Source of the DNA: an uncultured Beijerinckiaceae bacterium | Lineage (GTDB): Bacteria > Pseudomonadota > Alphaproteobacteria > Rhizobiales > Beijerinckiaceae | Length of the DNA: 5,960 nucleotides | Direction: 5' to 3' | Assembly: GCA_937873345.1 (NCBI GenBank) | Contig: CALMRL010000049.1 | Location: 1-5,960, forward strand | Notes under the pieces: model-generated | What the model was told of the DNA's origin: nothing | Databases searched by the model: none | The model's input: the letters and a program-made list of their open reading frames with translations, nothing else | Translations under genes and position numbers: made by a program | Shown: one piece after another, positions 4,825 through 5,960 of the stretch | Position numbering within the stretch: position 1 is the stretch's first letter | Layout: every line of letters begins with the position of its first letter

Positions 4825-5960
4825 TTGGAGTTGCCCTTGCCGCCCGCTCCGCCCTTGGACCCGGCGTCGCCGCCAGATGCCTCTTCATCGAGCTCGTCCT
4901 CGTCGACGATGGTCGAGCCTGCGATCAAGGGCTCAGGGAGGCCAAGCAGCTCGCGGCGCTTCTTCTCCTCGGCGAGCTGATGGTAGCCGTCTTCCCAGTC
5001 TTCGCCCTGCTCGGCGTAGATGCGCTCGTCGGTGATGCAGCCCATGCGCTTCATCGTTTCGACGGACTTGGCGTACTTGAGGTCGTCGGCCTGCGGCTTC
5101 GCCGGGCCGCGCCAGGCTGCGCGGCACGCCGCCTCGCGGTTGGCGACGAAGGCCTCGGGCCCGCCGGGGAAGGGCACGGTGCCGTTCTCGATCGCCTCCT
5201 CGAGCCAGCAGCCGAAGGCCGCCTGGTAGAAGGGCACGACGATGTGCTTGCGCCGGTACAGCATGATCGGCCAGCGCACCGTGGTGGAGATGCGAGCGCC
5301 GGTGTAGGTCACGCCGTTGTAGTTGCCGGTCATCTCCTCGACGGTGTGCCCGGCGCACACCGCGATCTCGCGCAGCAGCATGTTGGCTTGCGGTTCGAAC
5401 ACCGAGGTCATCTCGGCGCCGGTCTTCAGGTCGAGCTTCTCGCCCGGGAACAGGTGAACGATCTTCACCGGCCCATTCAGGTCGAAGCTGGTGTTGTCGT
5501 ACCAGTCGCCGCGGGCGGCCAGCAGGCCTTCGAAGCTGCCGCCGGTACCCTGCTCCTCCTGGTTCTCGAAGGCCTGCAGCACCTCCACCGTCGGCTTCTC
5601 CGACGTGATGGTGGCGGAGATCAGTGCGCGCTGCAGCTCGGCCGAGAGGCTGCCGTTGGTGATGAGGTCGAACTGCCGGATGCGTTGCAGCACCGGGGTG
5701 AAGGGCGACAGACCGCGCATCTGCCCGATGTCGCCGTCGAAGACGTGGGTGACATAGGGCCGGCTAAGGCTGTCGCGGGCGCGCAGCTCCATCACTTGGC
5801 CGCTCTCGAGGATCGGCGTCGGCAGGCGGAACCGATACGAAAGCGGCATGCCGTTGCCGTCGATCCGCACGCCCTGGAAGATGGCGATGCCGTCCGACTC
5901 CTGGGTGAGCCGGTGCGCGGGCACCAGCTGAATCTTCGTGCGGGTGCGCGACTCCGGACC
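4821..5960 (-). CDS. Phage portal protein, lambda gpB type (partial; N-terminus beyond the window)
   Basis: The portal forms the dodecameric ring at one capsid vertex through which DNA is packaged and to which the tail attaches. The frame is open to the right edge, so the true start lies outside; 379 residues are visible, against about 530 for whole lambda gpB. Recognisable family features, numbered from the first visible residue, are an HVFDGDIGQMRGLSP segment (72-86; the family has a GQ-RG-SP core), LFPGEKLDLKTG (170-181), an FEPQAN segment followed by LLREIAV (188-201), and NYNGVTYTGARI (213-224), which matches the NYSSARA-like motif of lambda-type portals. The C-terminus is an acidic run (353-360) followed by a Gly/Ser/Lys-rich, probably disordered tail. 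An internal GTG at 5924 is not the start, because conserved-looking portal sequence continues upstream of it. The TGA stop overlaps the next gene by 4 bp. Family assignment is from recalled motifs and is firm; the missing N-terminus cannot be judged. Confidence 0.93.
   Translation of the reverse strand, partial: GPESRTRTKIQLVPAHRLTQESDGIAIFQGVRIDGNGMPLSYRFRLPTPILESGQVMELRARDSLSRPYVTHVFDGDIGQMRGLSPFTPVLQRIRQFDLITNGSLSAELQRALISATITSEKPTVEVLQAFENQEEQGTGGSFEGLLAARGDWYDNTSFDLNGPVKIVHLFPGEKLDLKTGAEMTSVFEPQANMLLREIAVCAGHTVEEMTGNYNGVTYTGARISTTVRWPIMLYRRKHIVVPFYQAAFGCWLEEAIENGTVPFPGGPEAFVANREAACRAAWRGPAKPQADDLKYAKSVETMKRMGCITDERIYAEQGEDWEDGYHQLAEEKKRRELLGLPEPLIAGSTIVDEDELDEEASGGDAGSKGGAGGKGNSK

Noticed and set aside
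4502..4888. Upstream extension of the protease frame
   Set aside because: It overlaps the whole gpW-like gene in another frame. The ATG at 4501 has both an ATGA overlap and a good ribosome site and gives the expected gpC length.

Overview
This window is part of the head (capsid) morphogenesis operon of a tailed bacteriophage. It is most likely an integrated prophage in a GC-rich bacterium. Base composition is high in G+C throughout, with G/C at third codon positions. The styles of the portal, protease and capsid E proteins suggest an alphaproteobacterial or similar high-GC proteobacterial host; this host guess is inference only. All genes lie on the minus strand, so transcription runs from the right end of the window to the left.

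In transcription order the window holds: the C-terminal part of a lambda gpB-type portal protein (runs off the right edge); a small gpW-like head-tail joining protein; a lambda gpC-type S49 capsid protease, whose last 121 codons form a nested in-frame gene with its own ribosome binding site (the equivalent of the lambda Nu3 scaffold); a lambda D-type decoration protein carrying an inserted beta-rich domain; a lambda E-type major capsid protein; a gpFII-like head-tail connector; a 266-residue tail completion or terminator-like protein of uncertain family; and the first 17 codons of a gene that may encode a baseplate assembly protein.

The genes form one tight assembly pathway. The portal nucleates the shell, the scaffold guides polymerisation of the capsid protein, the protease matures the procapsid, the decoration protein stabilises the expanded head, and the small connectors close the neck and join the tail. 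Four of the gene junctions are 4-bp ATGA or GTGA stop/start overlaps, which suggests translational coupling. The only real gaps are about 71 bp before the decoration gene, about 59 bp before the capsid gene (with a GC-rich hairpin) and about 38 bp before the connector gene.

I see no tRNA, CRISPR, insertion sequence, attachment site, defence system or clear promoter. The noteworthy points are a lambda head module with a relocated gpW-like gene, a nested scaffold, an enlarged decoration protein and a possible direct transition into contractile-tail genes. I do not see a wholly new biological system here.
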